From: Streptomyces panaciradicis
GTDB taxonomy: Bacteria; Actinomycetota; Actinomycetes; Streptomycetales; Streptomycetaceae
Assembly: GCF_023516615.1 (NCBI RefSeq)
Contig: NZ_JAMGBF010000082.1
Coordinates: 1 to 64,000, forward strand
Direction: 5' to 3'
Length of the DNA: 64,000 bases
Every line of letters starts with the position of its first letter. The stretch's first letter is position 1. The translations under genes and the position numbers were made by a program. The notes below the pieces were generated by a model, which saw only the letters and a list, made by a program, of their open reading frames with translations, was not told where the DNA came from and searched no databases. Shown here piece by piece: positions 24,981 to 33,365 of the stretch.

Positions 24981-26624
24981 CTACCCGGCCTGCCCCATCC
25001 CCGCCGCGTTCGGCCAGCTCTGCGCGTTCGGCCACCCCGTGGCGGGAGCCGGGGTCAGCCCCGGCCCGGTGGTCCCCCGCACCTGCGCGGCCGTGAGCCC
25101 ACCCCGGGCCGGCACCCCCGGCGGCGTGGGCCCGGGCATGGCGGCGGCCGGCGTCATCGGTGCCGCCGCAGGCATGGGCGCGGGCGCCGGCATCGGAGCA
25201 GGAGTCGGCATCGGCGCCGGGGCGGACATCGGCATGGGAGCAGGCGCAGGCACAGGCGCAGGCATCGGCGCGGGTGTCTGCAGGGGAGGCGGCGCCTGCA
25301 GGGGAGCCGGCACCGGCTGCGGCCCCGCCTGAGCCGCCGCGGGCACCGGCATCGGCATCCCGACGCCACCCCCGCCCCCGCCCCCGGCGAAGGCCTGCGC
25401 GGCGAGCGGCAGACCGGCCCCGTTGGTCTCGCTGACCAGCCGGTCCACGGCCGCCGTACCCGAGCTGTAGCTGGTCCCGGCGCCCAGCTCGGGCACGGCG
25501 GCTCCCCTCCTGGTCCCGTAGAGCACCTGTTCCATGCCGGACACCAGGCGACGCACGTCCGTCTGGGGGCGCACCACGAGCCGCAGGAAGCGGCTGGAAG
25601 AACCGATCTTGTTGCCGCACTCGCGGACCAGGATGCGGTGCTCGGTGAGCATCCGGTCCCGGACGACGGTGCCTTCGGCGCCCACGGGAAGGCGTACGAA
25701 GAGGAAGTTGCCCTGGGAGGGGTAGACCGTCAGACCGGGCAGCGCGGAGAGCTGGCCGGCCATGTCGAGGCGGTCCCGGCGCACCTGCTGCAGGCTCTGC
25801 GCGTACTCCGCGCCGTGCTCCTTCAGCATGAACACCACGTGCTCGGCGAAGGAGTTGAGGTTCCACTTGGGCAGCATCGAGCGGACCTTGCCCGCCAGGG
25901 CGGGGTTGGCGACCAGGTAGCCGAACCGTATGCCGTGCAGGCCGAAGTTCTTGCCGAGGCTGCGCAGCACGACCACGTTCGGGCGGATCATCGCCTCCTG
26001 CACGACCGACGGCTCGGCCTCGGCGTCCGCGAACTCGAGGAAGGACTCGTCGACGACGACCAGGTCCAGGTCGGCCATCGCGTCCATGAACTGCACGAGC
26101 GACTGCTTGTGCAGATAGCCGCCGTCGGGGTTGTTCGGGTTGCAGACCACCGCGACCCGGGTGCCGCGCTTGCGGATGAACTCGGCGTACTGGGCCAGGT
26201 CCAGGGCGAAGCCGCTGGACTCCTGCAGCGGGAACATGTCGACCCGCTTGCCGGTCTCCATCGGCTGGTCGGTCCAGCGGCCGAAGGTGGGGACGGGGAT
26301 GGCGAGGGACTCGCGGACCAGCAGGTGGTCGATCCAGGTGATCAGCTCGGTCGAGCCGTTGCCCATGGCCACGCACTGCGGCGGCAGCTGCAGCAGGTCG
26401 CACAACTCGGCGGTGATCGTGTCGGCGCCGCTCGGGTAGTACGTGAGGATGTCGCGGAGGCGGGCCGCCATCTCCTCGAACATGGCCGGGGTGGGGAAGT
26501 ACGGATTGCAGGGGATACAGAAGTCGATCGGACCGGCACCGTCGCCGCCCTCCCGCGCCAACGCAGCCATCGACGGACTGTGGGCCGCGGTGCTGCGGAA
26601 CAACGAGGTGACGTTGTCGGCCAT
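24981..26624 (-). CDS. PLP-dependent class I/II aminotransferase with a Pro/Ala/Met-rich C-terminal tail
   Basis: A 547-residue protein. Residues 1-390 form a histidinol-phosphate/CobD-like fold-type I enzyme: FCIPCNPYFPTPAMFEEM, GNGSTELITWI, AVVCNPNNPDGGYLHK, the aspartate in VVVDESFLEFA, and the PLP lysine in VVLRSLGKNFGLHGIRFGY. The rest is unusual: a glycine run (AGGGGGGGVGMPMP) and then about 110 residues of PAP(M)-type repeats (PAPMPAPVPAPAPMPMS and similar), ending in a WPNAQSWPNAAG motif. Such a tail is absent from normal aminotransferases and is probably disordered, perhaps a tether or interaction arm. GGAGG precedes the ATG at 26624. The substrate is unknown. Confidence 0.85.
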   Translation of the reverse strand: MADNVTSLFRSTAAHSPSMAALAREGGDGAGPIDFCIPCNPYFPTPAMFEEMAARLRDILTYYPSGADTITAELCDLLQLPPQCVAMGNGSTELITWIDHLLVRESLAIPVPTFGRWTDQPMETGKRVDMFPLQESSGFALDLAQYAEFIRKRGTRVAVVCNPNNPDGGYLHKQSLVQFMDAMADLDLVVVDESFLEFADAEAEPSVVQEAMIRPNVVVLRSLGKNFGLHGIRFGYLVANPALAGKVRSMLPKWNLNSFAEHVVFMLKEHGAEYAQSLQQVRRDRLDMAGQLSALPGLTVYPSQGNFLFVRLPVGAEGTVVRDRMLTEHRILVRECGNKIGSSSRFLRLVVRPQTDVRRLVSGMEQVLYGTRRGAAVPELGAGTSYSSGTAAVDRLVSETNGAGLPLAAQAFAGGGGGGGVGMPMPVPAAAQAGPQPVPAPLQAPPPLQTPAPMPAPVPAPAPMPMSAPAPMPTPAPMPAPAPMPAAAPMTPAAAMPGPTPPGVPARGGLTAAQVRGTTGPGLTPAPATGWPNAQSWPNAAGMGQAG

Positions 26625-26940
26625 GGAACCTCCGTATGGGGCGGACCCGCTGGGGAGGATCGGGCCCGTCGTCTTTGGGTGGCCCGCGCGGGGGAGCACG
26701 GGCCGCACCTAGATACGGGGGCGGCGGAGGCCGTGTTCAACTCCCGTCGAAACCTTGCGAAGCGTCCGGGCGTTGGCCAACCGGCGCCCGCACCGGCCCC
26801 GTTCGACCCTTCACGCGGGACCTGACGGCCTATGCCCGCAGGTCGCGCCCGCGGACACCATGGAGGGGTGATGCCGTCGCTTCGCGTCACGTTTCCGAAC
26901 GCCGATCGAAATATCGAACACTTGGAAGGGTGGCCGACTG
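26625..26940. other. 316-base intergenic region, aminotransferase / araB
   Basis: No gene is visible here. The right end carries the araB operator (26904-26921). A GGCCCG (26681-26686) / CGGGCC (26699-26704) hairpin lies nearer the aminotransferase start. The araB promoter is not clear-cut: the AT-rich core of the operator may serve as its -10 region. Confidence 0.5.
26904..26921 (+). promoter_or_regulatory. operator copy 2 of the shared sugar motif, araBAD
   Basis: GATCGA-AATA-TCGAAC-AC; the 14-base core GAAATATCGAACAC is at 26908-26921. It ends 19 bases before the araB ATG and immediately before the GGAAGG ribosome site, so a bound protein would block initiation. Confidence 0.65.
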
Positions 26941-28593
26941 ATGAAGCCCGAACTCTGCGTCGTGGGGGTCGACTTCGGCACGCTGTCGGGCCGGGCGGTG
27001 GTGGTGCGGGTCGGCGACGGCGCGGAACTGGCGTCGGCGGAACACCCCTACACGCACGCCGTGCTGGACCGGGAACTGCCCGACGGCACGCCGCTGCCCG
27101 CAAACTGGGCGCTTCAGGTGCCGGCCGACTGGATCGACGTACTGCGCACCGCCGTACCCCGGGCGCTGGCGGCGGCGGGGGTGCGGCCGGAGCAGGTGAT
27201 CGGGATCGGCACGGACTTCACCGCCTGCACGGTGCTGCCCGCACTGGCCGACGGCACCCCGCTGTGCGAACTGCCCGGCCTCGCCGGCCGCGCGCACGCC
27301 TATCCCAAGCTGTGGAAGCACCACGCGGCGCAGGGACAGGCGGACCGGATCAACGCGCTGGCCGCTGAGCGCAAGGAGCCGTGGCTGGAGCGGTACGGCG
27401 GCAGGATCTCCTCGGAGTGGGAGTTCGCCAAGGCGTTGCAGGTGCTGGAGGAGGACCCGGAGGTCTACCGGCGCACCGAGCGGTGGCTGGAGGCGGCGGA
27501 CTGGATCGTGTGGCGGCTGTGCGGCACGTACGTCCGCAACGCCTGCACCGCCGGGTACAAGGGCCAGTACCAGGACGGCCGGTATCCCTCCCGCGAGTAT
27601 CTGGCCGCCCTGCACCCGGACTTCGCGGGCTTCGTCGCCGACAAGCTGGACCAGCCCATCGGCCGGCTCGGCGACCGGGCGGGCGGCCTGACGGCCGAGG
27701 CGGCGTCCTGGACGGGGCTGCCGGAGGGCATCGCCGTCTGCGTCGGCAACGTCGACGCGCATGTCACCGCCCCGGCGGCGACGGCGGTGGAGCCGGGCCG
27801 GATGGTCGCCATCATGGGCACCTCCACCTGCCACGTCATGAGCTCCGACCGGTACGGCACCGTGCCGGGGATGTGCGGGATCGTCGACGGCGGCATCCTG
27901 CCGGGCCTGTGGGGCTACGAGGCGGGGCAGAGCGGGGTCGGTGACATCTTCGCCTGGTTCGTGCGCACCGGCTTCCCCGCCGCCTACGCCGAGCGGGCCG
28001 CCGAGGCCGGGCAGGACCCGCACGCGTACCTGACCGCGCTCGCCGCCCGGCAGCAGGTCGGCGCACACGGGCTGGTGGCCCTGGACTGGCACAGCGGCAA
28101 CCGCTCGGTGCTGGTCGACCACGACCTCAGCGGCGTCGTCGTGGGCCAGACGCTGGCCACCCGCCCCGAGGACGTCTACCGCGCCCTGCTGGAGGCGACC
28201 GCGTTCGGCACCCGCACCATCGTCGAGGCCTTCGAGTCGGCGGGCGTTCCGGTCAAGGAGCTGATCATCGCGGGCGGGCTGACCAAGAACGCCCTGCTGA
28301 TGCAGATCTACGCCGACGTCACCCGCCGCCCGCTGAGCGTCATCGCCTCCGCCCAGGGACCGGCGCTCGGCGCGGCCCTGCACGCCGCCGTCGCCGCGGG
28401 CGCCTACGCCGACATCACCGCCGCCGCCCACGCCATGGGCAAGGCCGACCGCGGCGTCCACCTTCCCGACCCCGGCCGGGCGGCGGTCTACGACCGCCTC
28501 TACGCCGAGTACCGCACCCTGCACGACTACTTCGGCCGCGGCGCCAACGACGTCATGCACCGTCTGCGCCGCATCCGCACCGAAGCCTCCTGA
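26941..28593 (+). CDS. araB: L-ribulokinase
   Basis: A 550-residue FGGY kinase that phosphorylates L-ribulose to L-ribulose 5-phosphate. The phosphate-binding motif VGVDFGTLSGRAVVV is at the start, GIGTDFTACTVLP follows, and the ribulokinase-specific IMGTSTCHVMSS is mid-protein. FGGY signature-like sequence is ELIIAGGLTKNALLMQIYAD and the C-terminal SVIASAQGPALGAALHAA. The length matches the family. It is the first gene of araB-araA-araD, 28 bases before araA, and sits behind the shared operator motif. Confidence 0.96.
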   Translation: MKPELCVVGVDFGTLSGRAVVVRVGDGAELASAEHPYTHAVLDRELPDGTPLPANWALQVPADWIDVLRTAVPRALAAAGVRPEQVIGIGTDFTACTVLPALADGTPLCELPGLAGRAHAYPKLWKHHAAQGQADRINALAAERKEPWLERYGGRISSEWEFAKALQVLEEDPEVYRRTERWLEAADWIVWRLCGTYVRNACTAGYKGQYQDGRYPSREYLAALHPDFAGFVADKLDQPIGRLGDRAGGLTAEAASWTGLPEGIAVCVGNVDAHVTAPAATAVEPGRMVAIMGTSTCHVMSSDRYGTVPGMCGIVDGGILPGLWGYEAGQSGVGDIFAWFVRTGFPAAYAERAAEAGQDPHAYLTALAARQQVGAHGLVALDWHSGNRSVLVDHDLSGVVVGQTLATRPEDVYRALLEATAFGTRTIVEAFESAGVPVKELIIAGGLTKNALLMQIYADVTRRPLSVIASAQGPALGAALHAAVAAGAYADITAAAHAMGKADRGVHLPDPGRAAVYDRLYAEYRTLHDYFGRGANDVMHRLRRIRTEAS

Positions 28594-28621
28594 CGAACCG
28601 ATCTCCCCGAAGGGAAGCGTC

Positions 28622-30142
28622 ATGACCGCACCGAACGAGACCTGCCGGCCTCAGGAGATCTGGTTCCTCACCGGCAGCCAGAGCCTCTACGGCGAGGACA
28701 CCCTGAAGCAGGTCGCCGACCAGTCCCGCCGGATCGCCGGCATCCTCGACGAGTCGCCGAAGATACGCGCCCGGATCGTGTGGAAGCCGGTCCTCGCCGA
28801 CGCCGAGTCCATCCGCCGGCTGTGCCAGGAGGCCAACGCCTCCGACACCTGCACGGGCGTGATCGTGTGGATGCACACCTTCTCCCCGGCCAAGATGTGG
28901 ATCGGCGGACTCGGCGTCCTGGACCGGCCCGTGCTGCACCTGCACACCCAGTTCAACCTGTCGCTGCCCTGGTCGAGCATCGACATGGACTTCATGAACC
29001 TCAACCAGGCCGCCCACGGCGACCGGGAGTTCGCGCACATCGAGGCCCGGCTCGGCGTACCCCGCAAGATCGTCGCGGGGCACGTCACCGAGCCCCGGGT
29101 GATCGCCCGTGTCGCCGCCTGGTCCCGCGCCGCGGCCGGCCGGCAGGCCGCCCGCACCCTGCGCCTGGCCCGCTTCGGCGACAACATGCGCGACGTCGCC
29201 GTCACCGAGGGCGACAAGGTCGAGGCGGAGCTGCGCTTCGGCTACTCCGTGAACACCTACGCCGTCAACGACCTGGTCGCGCTCGTCGACGAGGTCGAGG
29301 ACAAGGCGGCCGCCGAACTCGCCGCCGAGTACGCGGAGTCGTACGACGTGGTGCCCATCCTGCGTCCCGACGGCCCCCGCCATGACTCCCTGGTGTACGA
29401 GGCCCGGGTCGAACTCGCCCTGCGAGCCTTCCTGCTGGACGGCGGATTCACCGCGTTCACCACCAACTTCGAGGACCTCGGCGGCCTGCGGCAGCTGCCC
29501 GGACTGGCCGTGCAGCGGCTGATGGCCGACGGCTACGGCTTCGGCGCCGAGGGCGACTGGAAGACCTCCGCGCTGCTGCGCACCATGAAGGTCATGGGTG
29601 CCGGCCGGCACGGCGGCACCACCTTCATGGAGGACTACACCTACCACCTGGGTCCCGGCACCCCGCGCATCCTCGGCGCCCACATGCTGGAGGTCTGCCC
29701 GTCCGTCGCCGCCGGCCGCCCCCGCCTCGAGATCCACCCGCTGTCCATCGGCGGCCGCGAGGACCCCGTCCGGCTGATCTTCGACGCGGCGCCCGGCCCG
29801 GCCGTGGTCGTCGGCCTGTGCGACCTCGGCGACCGCTTCCGGCTCACCGCCAACACCGTCGACGTCATGGCCAGTGAACCGCTGCCCTATCTGCCGGTCG
29901 CGCGGGCCGTGTGGGTGCCGCGTCCCTCGCTGGCCGAGTCGGCCGAGAGCTGGCTGCTGGCCGGCGCCCCGCACCACACCGTGCTCAGCTCCGCCGTGGA
30001 CCTGGAGACCCTCACCGACTACGCCGCCATGGCCGACGTCGAGCTGCTCACCATCGACGAGCACACCACCTCGGACCAGCTGGCCAAGGAGATCCGCTGG
30101 AACTCCGCCTCCTACCGCCTCGCCCACCGGAGCCGGCCATGA
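28622..30142 (+). CDS. araA: L-arabinose isomerase
   Basis: A 506-residue cytosolic enzyme converting L-arabinose to L-ribulose. The opening EIWFLTGSQSLYGEDTL and the segment QFNLSLPWSSIDMDFMNLNQ are diagnostic. The four metal/catalytic residues of the family are present: Glu in GFGAEGDWKT, Glu in TTFMEDYTYH, His in GAHMLEVCPS and His in GAPHHTVLSS. GAAGGGAAG precedes the ATG. Its stop overlaps the araD start (ATGA), coupling the last two steps of the pathway. Confidence 0.97.
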   Translation: MTAPNETCRPQEIWFLTGSQSLYGEDTLKQVADQSRRIAGILDESPKIRARIVWKPVLADAESIRRLCQEANASDTCTGVIVWMHTFSPAKMWIGGLGVLDRPVLHLHTQFNLSLPWSSIDMDFMNLNQAAHGDREFAHIEARLGVPRKIVAGHVTEPRVIARVAAWSRAAAGRQAARTLRLARFGDNMRDVAVTEGDKVEAELRFGYSVNTYAVNDLVALVDEVEDKAAAELAAEYAESYDVVPILRPDGPRHDSLVYEARVELALRAFLLDGGFTAFTTNFEDLGGLRQLPGLAVQRLMADGYGFGAEGDWKTSALLRTMKVMGAGRHGGTTFMEDYTYHLGPGTPRILGAHMLEVCPSVAAGRPRLEIHPLSIGGREDPVRLIFDAAPGPAVVVGLCDLGDRFRLTANTVDVMASEPLPYLPVARAVWVPRPSLAESAESWLLAGAPHHTVLSSAVDLETLTDYAAMADVELLTIDEHTTSDQLAKEIRWNSASYRLAHRSRP

Positions 30143-30843
30143 GCACCCATGTCCGCGACGCCCTGCGCCAGGAGGTCCTGGAGGCCAACCTCGCCATCCC
30201 ACGGGCCGGCCTCGCGACCCTGACCTGGGGCAATGTCAGCGGGGTCGACCGGGAGGCGGGGGTCTTCGTCATCAAGCCGTCCGGAGTGCCGTACGAGGAG
30301 CTCAAAGCGGACGACCTGGTGACGGTACGGCTGTCCGACGGGGCCGTCGTCGACGGCCGGCTGCGCCCCTCCACCGACACCGAGACCCACCGCTGCCTCT
30401 ACCTGGCGTTCCCCTCCGTCGGAGGCGTCACCCACACCCACTCCACCCACGCGGTGGCCTTCGCCCAGGCCCGCCGGGACATCCCCGTCCTCGGCACCAC
30501 GCACGCGGACACCTTCAACGGGCCCGTCCCGTGCACGCCCGACCTCACCCCCGAGCAGTGCGCGAAGGACTACGAGTACAACACCGGCCGGATCATCGTC
30601 GACCTGCTCGACGGCGACGACGAGCGGGCCGTCGAGGTCCCCGGCGTGCTGGTCGCCAACCACGGGCCGTTCACCTGGGGCGCGAGTGCCCGCAAGTCCG
30701 TGGAGCACGCGATCATCTGCGAGGCCGTCGCCGACATGGCGATCCACACCATGGCGCTGGCCGCCACGGCACCGCCGCCGCGCCATCTGCTCGACCGCCA
30801 CTACACCCGCAAGCACGGCCCGGGCGCCTACTACGGCAACTGA
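30139..30843 (+). CDS. araD: L-ribulose-5-phosphate 4-epimerase
   Basis: A 234-residue class II aldolase-family epimerase that makes D-xylulose 5-phosphate. Visible are GLATLTWGNVSGVDRE (substrate loop), STDTETHRCLY (Asp/Glu), the metal ligands of GVTHTHSTHAVAFAQ and the third His of VLVANHGPFTWG. The C-terminal RHYTRKHGPGAYYGN is typical of AraD. It completes araBAD and is followed by a strong terminator. Confidence 0.96.
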   Translation: MSTHVRDALRQEVLEANLAIPRAGLATLTWGNVSGVDREAGVFVIKPSGVPYEELKADDLVTVRLSDGAVVDGRLRPSTDTETHRCLYLAFPSVGGVTHTHSTHAVAFAQARRDIPVLGTTHADTFNGPVPCTPDLTPEQCAKDYEYNTGRIIVDLLDGDDERAVEVPGVLVANHGPFTWGASARKSVEHAIICEAVADMAIHTMALAATAPPPRHLLDRHYTRKHGPGAYYGN

Positions 30844-30859
30844 CCGTCCGGACAACGCG

Positions 30860-30894
30860 GAAGGCGGCCCGTGCGCACAGCACAGGCCGCCTTC
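30860..30894. terminator. bidirectional terminator, araD / mutarotase
   Basis: GAAGGCGGCC (30860-30869) pairs perfectly with GGCCGCCTTC (30885-30894) around a 15-base loop. It lies between the convergent araBAD and transporter operons and can end both. Confidence 0.8.
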
Positions 30895-30911
30895 TCACCA
30901 GCGGACGCGGA

Positions 30912-32066
30912 TCAGCAGCCGAAGGTGTGGATGGTGCTCGTCCGGTACGTCTGCCCGGGACGCAGCACCGTCGACGGGAAGTTCGGGTGGTTCGGCGCGT
31001 CCGGGAAGTGCTGGGTCTCCAGGCACAGCGCGTCACCCTGGCGGTAGGTGTGGCCGCCGGTGCCGGTGAGCGTGCCGTCCAGGAAGTTGCCGGAGTAGAA
31101 CTGCAGGCCCGGCTGGTCGGTGGCGATCTTCAGGGTGCGGCCGGAGCGCGGGTCGCGCAGGGTCGCGACGTGCTCGGGCTTCGCGGTGATGCCCTTGTCC
31201 AGGACCCAGTTGTGGTCGTAGCCCTTGGCCTGCACCTGCTGGACGTGGCCGGCGCGGATGTCCCGGCCGATCGACTTGGTCTTGCGGAAGTCGAAGGGCG
31301 TGCCGGCCACCTTCGCCAGCTCACCGGTCGGGATCAGACCCGAGTCGGTGGGCGTGTACCGGCCCGCGGCGATCGACAGCTCGTGGTCCTCGATCGTGCC
31401 GGTGCCCTCGCCGCCGAGGTTCCAGTAGACGTGGCTGGTGAGGTTGACGACGGTGGCCTTGTCGGTGGTGGCCTCGTAGTCGATGCGCCAGTCGCCGTGC
31501 TTGGTGAGGGTGTACGTCACCTTCGCCCTGAGCGTGCCCGGGTAGCCCATCTCGCCGTCGACGGACGTGTAGTGCAGGTGGAGGCCGACGTCGGAGCCCT
31601 TGGTGAACGGCTCGACGTCCCAGATGTGCTTGTCGAAGCCCTGCTTGCCGCCGTGCAGGCTGTTGTCGCCGTCGTTCACGGACAGCTGGTAGCTCTTGCC
31701 GTCCAGGGTGAACTGGCCCTTGGCTATGCGGTTGCCGTAGCGGCCGATCAGCGCGCCGAAGTACGGGGTCTTCGCCACGTAGTCGTCGATGTTGTCGAAG
31801 CCGAGGGAGACGTTGGCGTAGTGGCCCTTGCGGTCCGGGATCTCCAGGCCCTGGACGACACCGCCCCAGTTGAGGACCCTCAGCCGCGTGCCGCCGTTCT
31901 CCAGCGACCAGCGGTAGACCTTGGTGCCGTCGGCGAGCTTGCCGAAGAGCTCCTTCACCGGCTTCCTGCCTCCCGAGGCGGCCTCGGCGCTGCCTGTGCC
32001 GAGGGTGGTCGCGGCGATGCCCGCCGCCGCGGCTCCTGCGATGACCGTGCGTCTGTTCAGTTCCAT
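30912..32066 (-). CDS. secreted aldose 1-epimerase (mutarotase)
   Basis: A 384-residue mutarotase. It has a Tat-like signal (LNRRTVIAGAAAAGIAATTL, cleavage near AEA-AS), so it is exported. The catalytic core shows NGDNSLHGGKQGFDKHIWDVE, the catalytic His in LTSHVYWNLGG and the Glu region in LCLETQHFPDAPNHPNFP. It is the last gene of the monosaccharide transporter operon, 54 bases after the permease. An extracellular mutarotase would interconvert anomers of sugars just before uptake. A second, signal-less paralogue lies at 52.1 kb. Confidence 0.92.
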   Translation of the reverse strand: MELNRRTVIAGAAAAGIAATTLGTGSAEAASGGRKPVKELFGKLADGTKVYRWSLENGGTRLRVLNWGGVVQGLEIPDRKGHYANVSLGFDNIDDYVAKTPYFGALIGRYGNRIAKGQFTLDGKSYQLSVNDGDNSLHGGKQGFDKHIWDVEPFTKGSDVGLHLHYTSVDGEMGYPGTLRAKVTYTLTKHGDWRIDYEATTDKATVVNLTSHVYWNLGGEGTGTIEDHELSIAAGRYTPTDSGLIPTGELAKVAGTPFDFRKTKSIGRDIRAGHVQQVQAKGYDHNWVLDKGITAKPEHVATLRDPRSGRTLKIATDQPGLQFYSGNFLDGTLTGTGGHTYRQGDALCLETQHFPDAPNHPNFPSTVLRPGQTYRTSTIHTFGC

Positions 32067-32089
32067 GTTGCGGCTCCCGTAAAGGGGTG

Positions 32090-32113
32090 GGGCCCCGCCT
32101 TGCGACGGGGCCC
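32090..32113 (-). terminator. intercistronic hairpin, permease / mutarotase
   Basis: GGGCCCCG (32090-32097) pairs with CGGGGCCC (32106-32113), an 8-base GC stem with an 8-base loop, inside the operon between the permease stop and the mutarotase start. It may be an attenuator or an mRNA-stabilising stem that makes the mutarotase message less abundant. Confidence 0.5.
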
Positions 32114-32120
32114 GAGCTGA

Positions 32121-33365
32121 CTACGAACCGGACTTGCGCTTGTTCCAGACATCGAAACCGACCGCGGCCAACAGGGCCAGGCCCTTGATGACCTGCTGCC
32201 AGTCGGTGCCGACGCCGAGGAGATTCATGCCGTTGTTCAGCACGCCGAGGACGAGACCACCGATGATCGCGCCGATGACGGTACCGATACCGCCGCTCAT
32301 GGACGCACCACCGATGAACGACGAGGCGATGGCCTCGAGTTCGAAGTTCAGTCCCGCCTTCGGAGACGCCGCGTTCAGACGGGAGGCGACCACCAGACCC
32401 GCCAGGGCCGCGAGCACGCCCATGTTCAGGAAGACATAGAAGGTGACCTTCTTGTCCTTCACGCCGGACAGCTTGGCCGCCGGCAGGTTGCCGCCGATCG
32501 CGTAGATGTGGCGGCCGAAGACGGAGTTGCGCATGACGTAGCCGTAACCGACCACCAGGACACCGAGGATGATCAGCACGATCGGTGCGCCGTTGTAGCT
32601 GGCGAGGGTCAGCGTCAGCCAGATGATCGCGCCGACCTGGGCGGCGAGCAGACCGTAGAACAGGCCCTTGGGCTGTACGTCGAGCGAGAACTCCTGCTGC
32701 CTGCGCCGGGCCCGGACCGCCTGCCACACCACCGAGGCGGCCAGGACGATGCCGAGCAGCAGCGTGATGTTGTGGTAGTTGGTGTTCGGGCCGACCGCGG
32801 GCAGGAAGCCGTTGCCGATCTTCTGCAGACCGTTCGGGAACGGGCCGAGGGTCTGGCCCTTCAGCAGGATCTCCGTCAGACCGCGGAAGAGCAGCATGCC
32901 GGCGAGCGTCACGATGAACGAGGGGATGCCGCCGTAGGCGATCAGGAAGCCCTGGATGCTGCCCGCGACCGCGCCCATCAGCAGGCACAGCACCAACGCC
33001 ACGGGCCACGCCACATGATGACTGACCGTCAGGACGGCCGCGAAGGCCCCGATGAACGCCGTGAGCGAGCCGACCGACAGGTCGATGTGCCCGGCGATGA
33101 TCACCAGCATCATGCCGATCGCGAGGATCAGGATGTAGCTGTTCTGCAGGACCAGGTTCGAGACGTTGCGCGGCAGCAGCAGATCCCCGCCGGTCCAGAA
33201 CTGGAAGAGCACGACGATCAGCAGCAGCGCGATCAGCATGCCGTACTGGCGCCGGTTCTGGGCTATGAAGCCGAAGACCACCTGCACGAAGTTGCGGCCG
33301 CCGGACGGGCTTCCGCCGCCGGGCGGTGCCGCCGCCGGCGTCTTGTCGGTGACGTCCGTGCTCAT
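32121..33365 (-). CDS. mmsB: multiple-monosaccharide ABC transporter permease (MmsB/GguB-type)
   Basis: A 414-residue BPD_transp_2 permease with about ten membrane segments. AIGMMLVIIAGHIDLSVGSL is the family signature, the coupling region is NSVFGRHIYAIGGNLPAAKLSG, and FIGGASMSGGIGTVIGAIIGG lies near the C-terminus. The central loop is longer than in simple ribose permeases, as expected for GguB/XylH-type proteins. The ATG at 33365 overlaps the ATPase stop (ATGA). It forms the membrane channel of the ChvE-MmsA-MmsB importer. Confidence 0.93.
   Translation of the reverse strand: MSTDVTDKTPAAAPPGGGSPSGGRNFVQVVFGFIAQNRRQYGMLIALLLIVVLFQFWTGGDLLLPRNVSNLVLQNSYILILAIGMMLVIIAGHIDLSVGSLTAFIGAFAAVLTVSHHVAWPVALVLCLLMGAVAGSIQGFLIAYGGIPSFIVTLAGMLLFRGLTEILLKGQTLGPFPNGLQKIGNGFLPAVGPNTNYHNITLLLGIVLAASVVWQAVRARRRQQEFSLDVQPKGLFYGLLAAQVGAIIWLTLTLASYNGAPIVLIILGVLVVGYGYVMRNSVFGRHIYAIGGNLPAAKLSGVKDKKVTFYVFLNMGVLAALAGLVVASRLNAASPKAGLNFELEAIASSFIGGASMSGGIGTVIGAIIGGLVLGVLNNGMNLLGVGTDWQQVIKGLALLAAVGFDVWNKRKSGS

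Noticed and set aside
25039..25332. Plus-strand frame encoding a Gly/Ala repeat protein (GAGAGIGAG type)
   Set aside because: It is antisense to the PAPMP tail of the aminotransferase. The repeats in one frame create the repeats in the other, and no ribosome site or start context supports a gene.
25154..25369. Possible CRISPR or tandem-repeat array
   Set aside because: The repeats are short, irregular and in frame with the aminotransferase coding sequence; there are no uniform spacers and no cas genes.
26831..27368. Small gene upstream of and overlapping araB
   Set aside because: The frame runs through the araB operator and into araB in another frame, with an Arg/Gly-rich product and no ribosome site.
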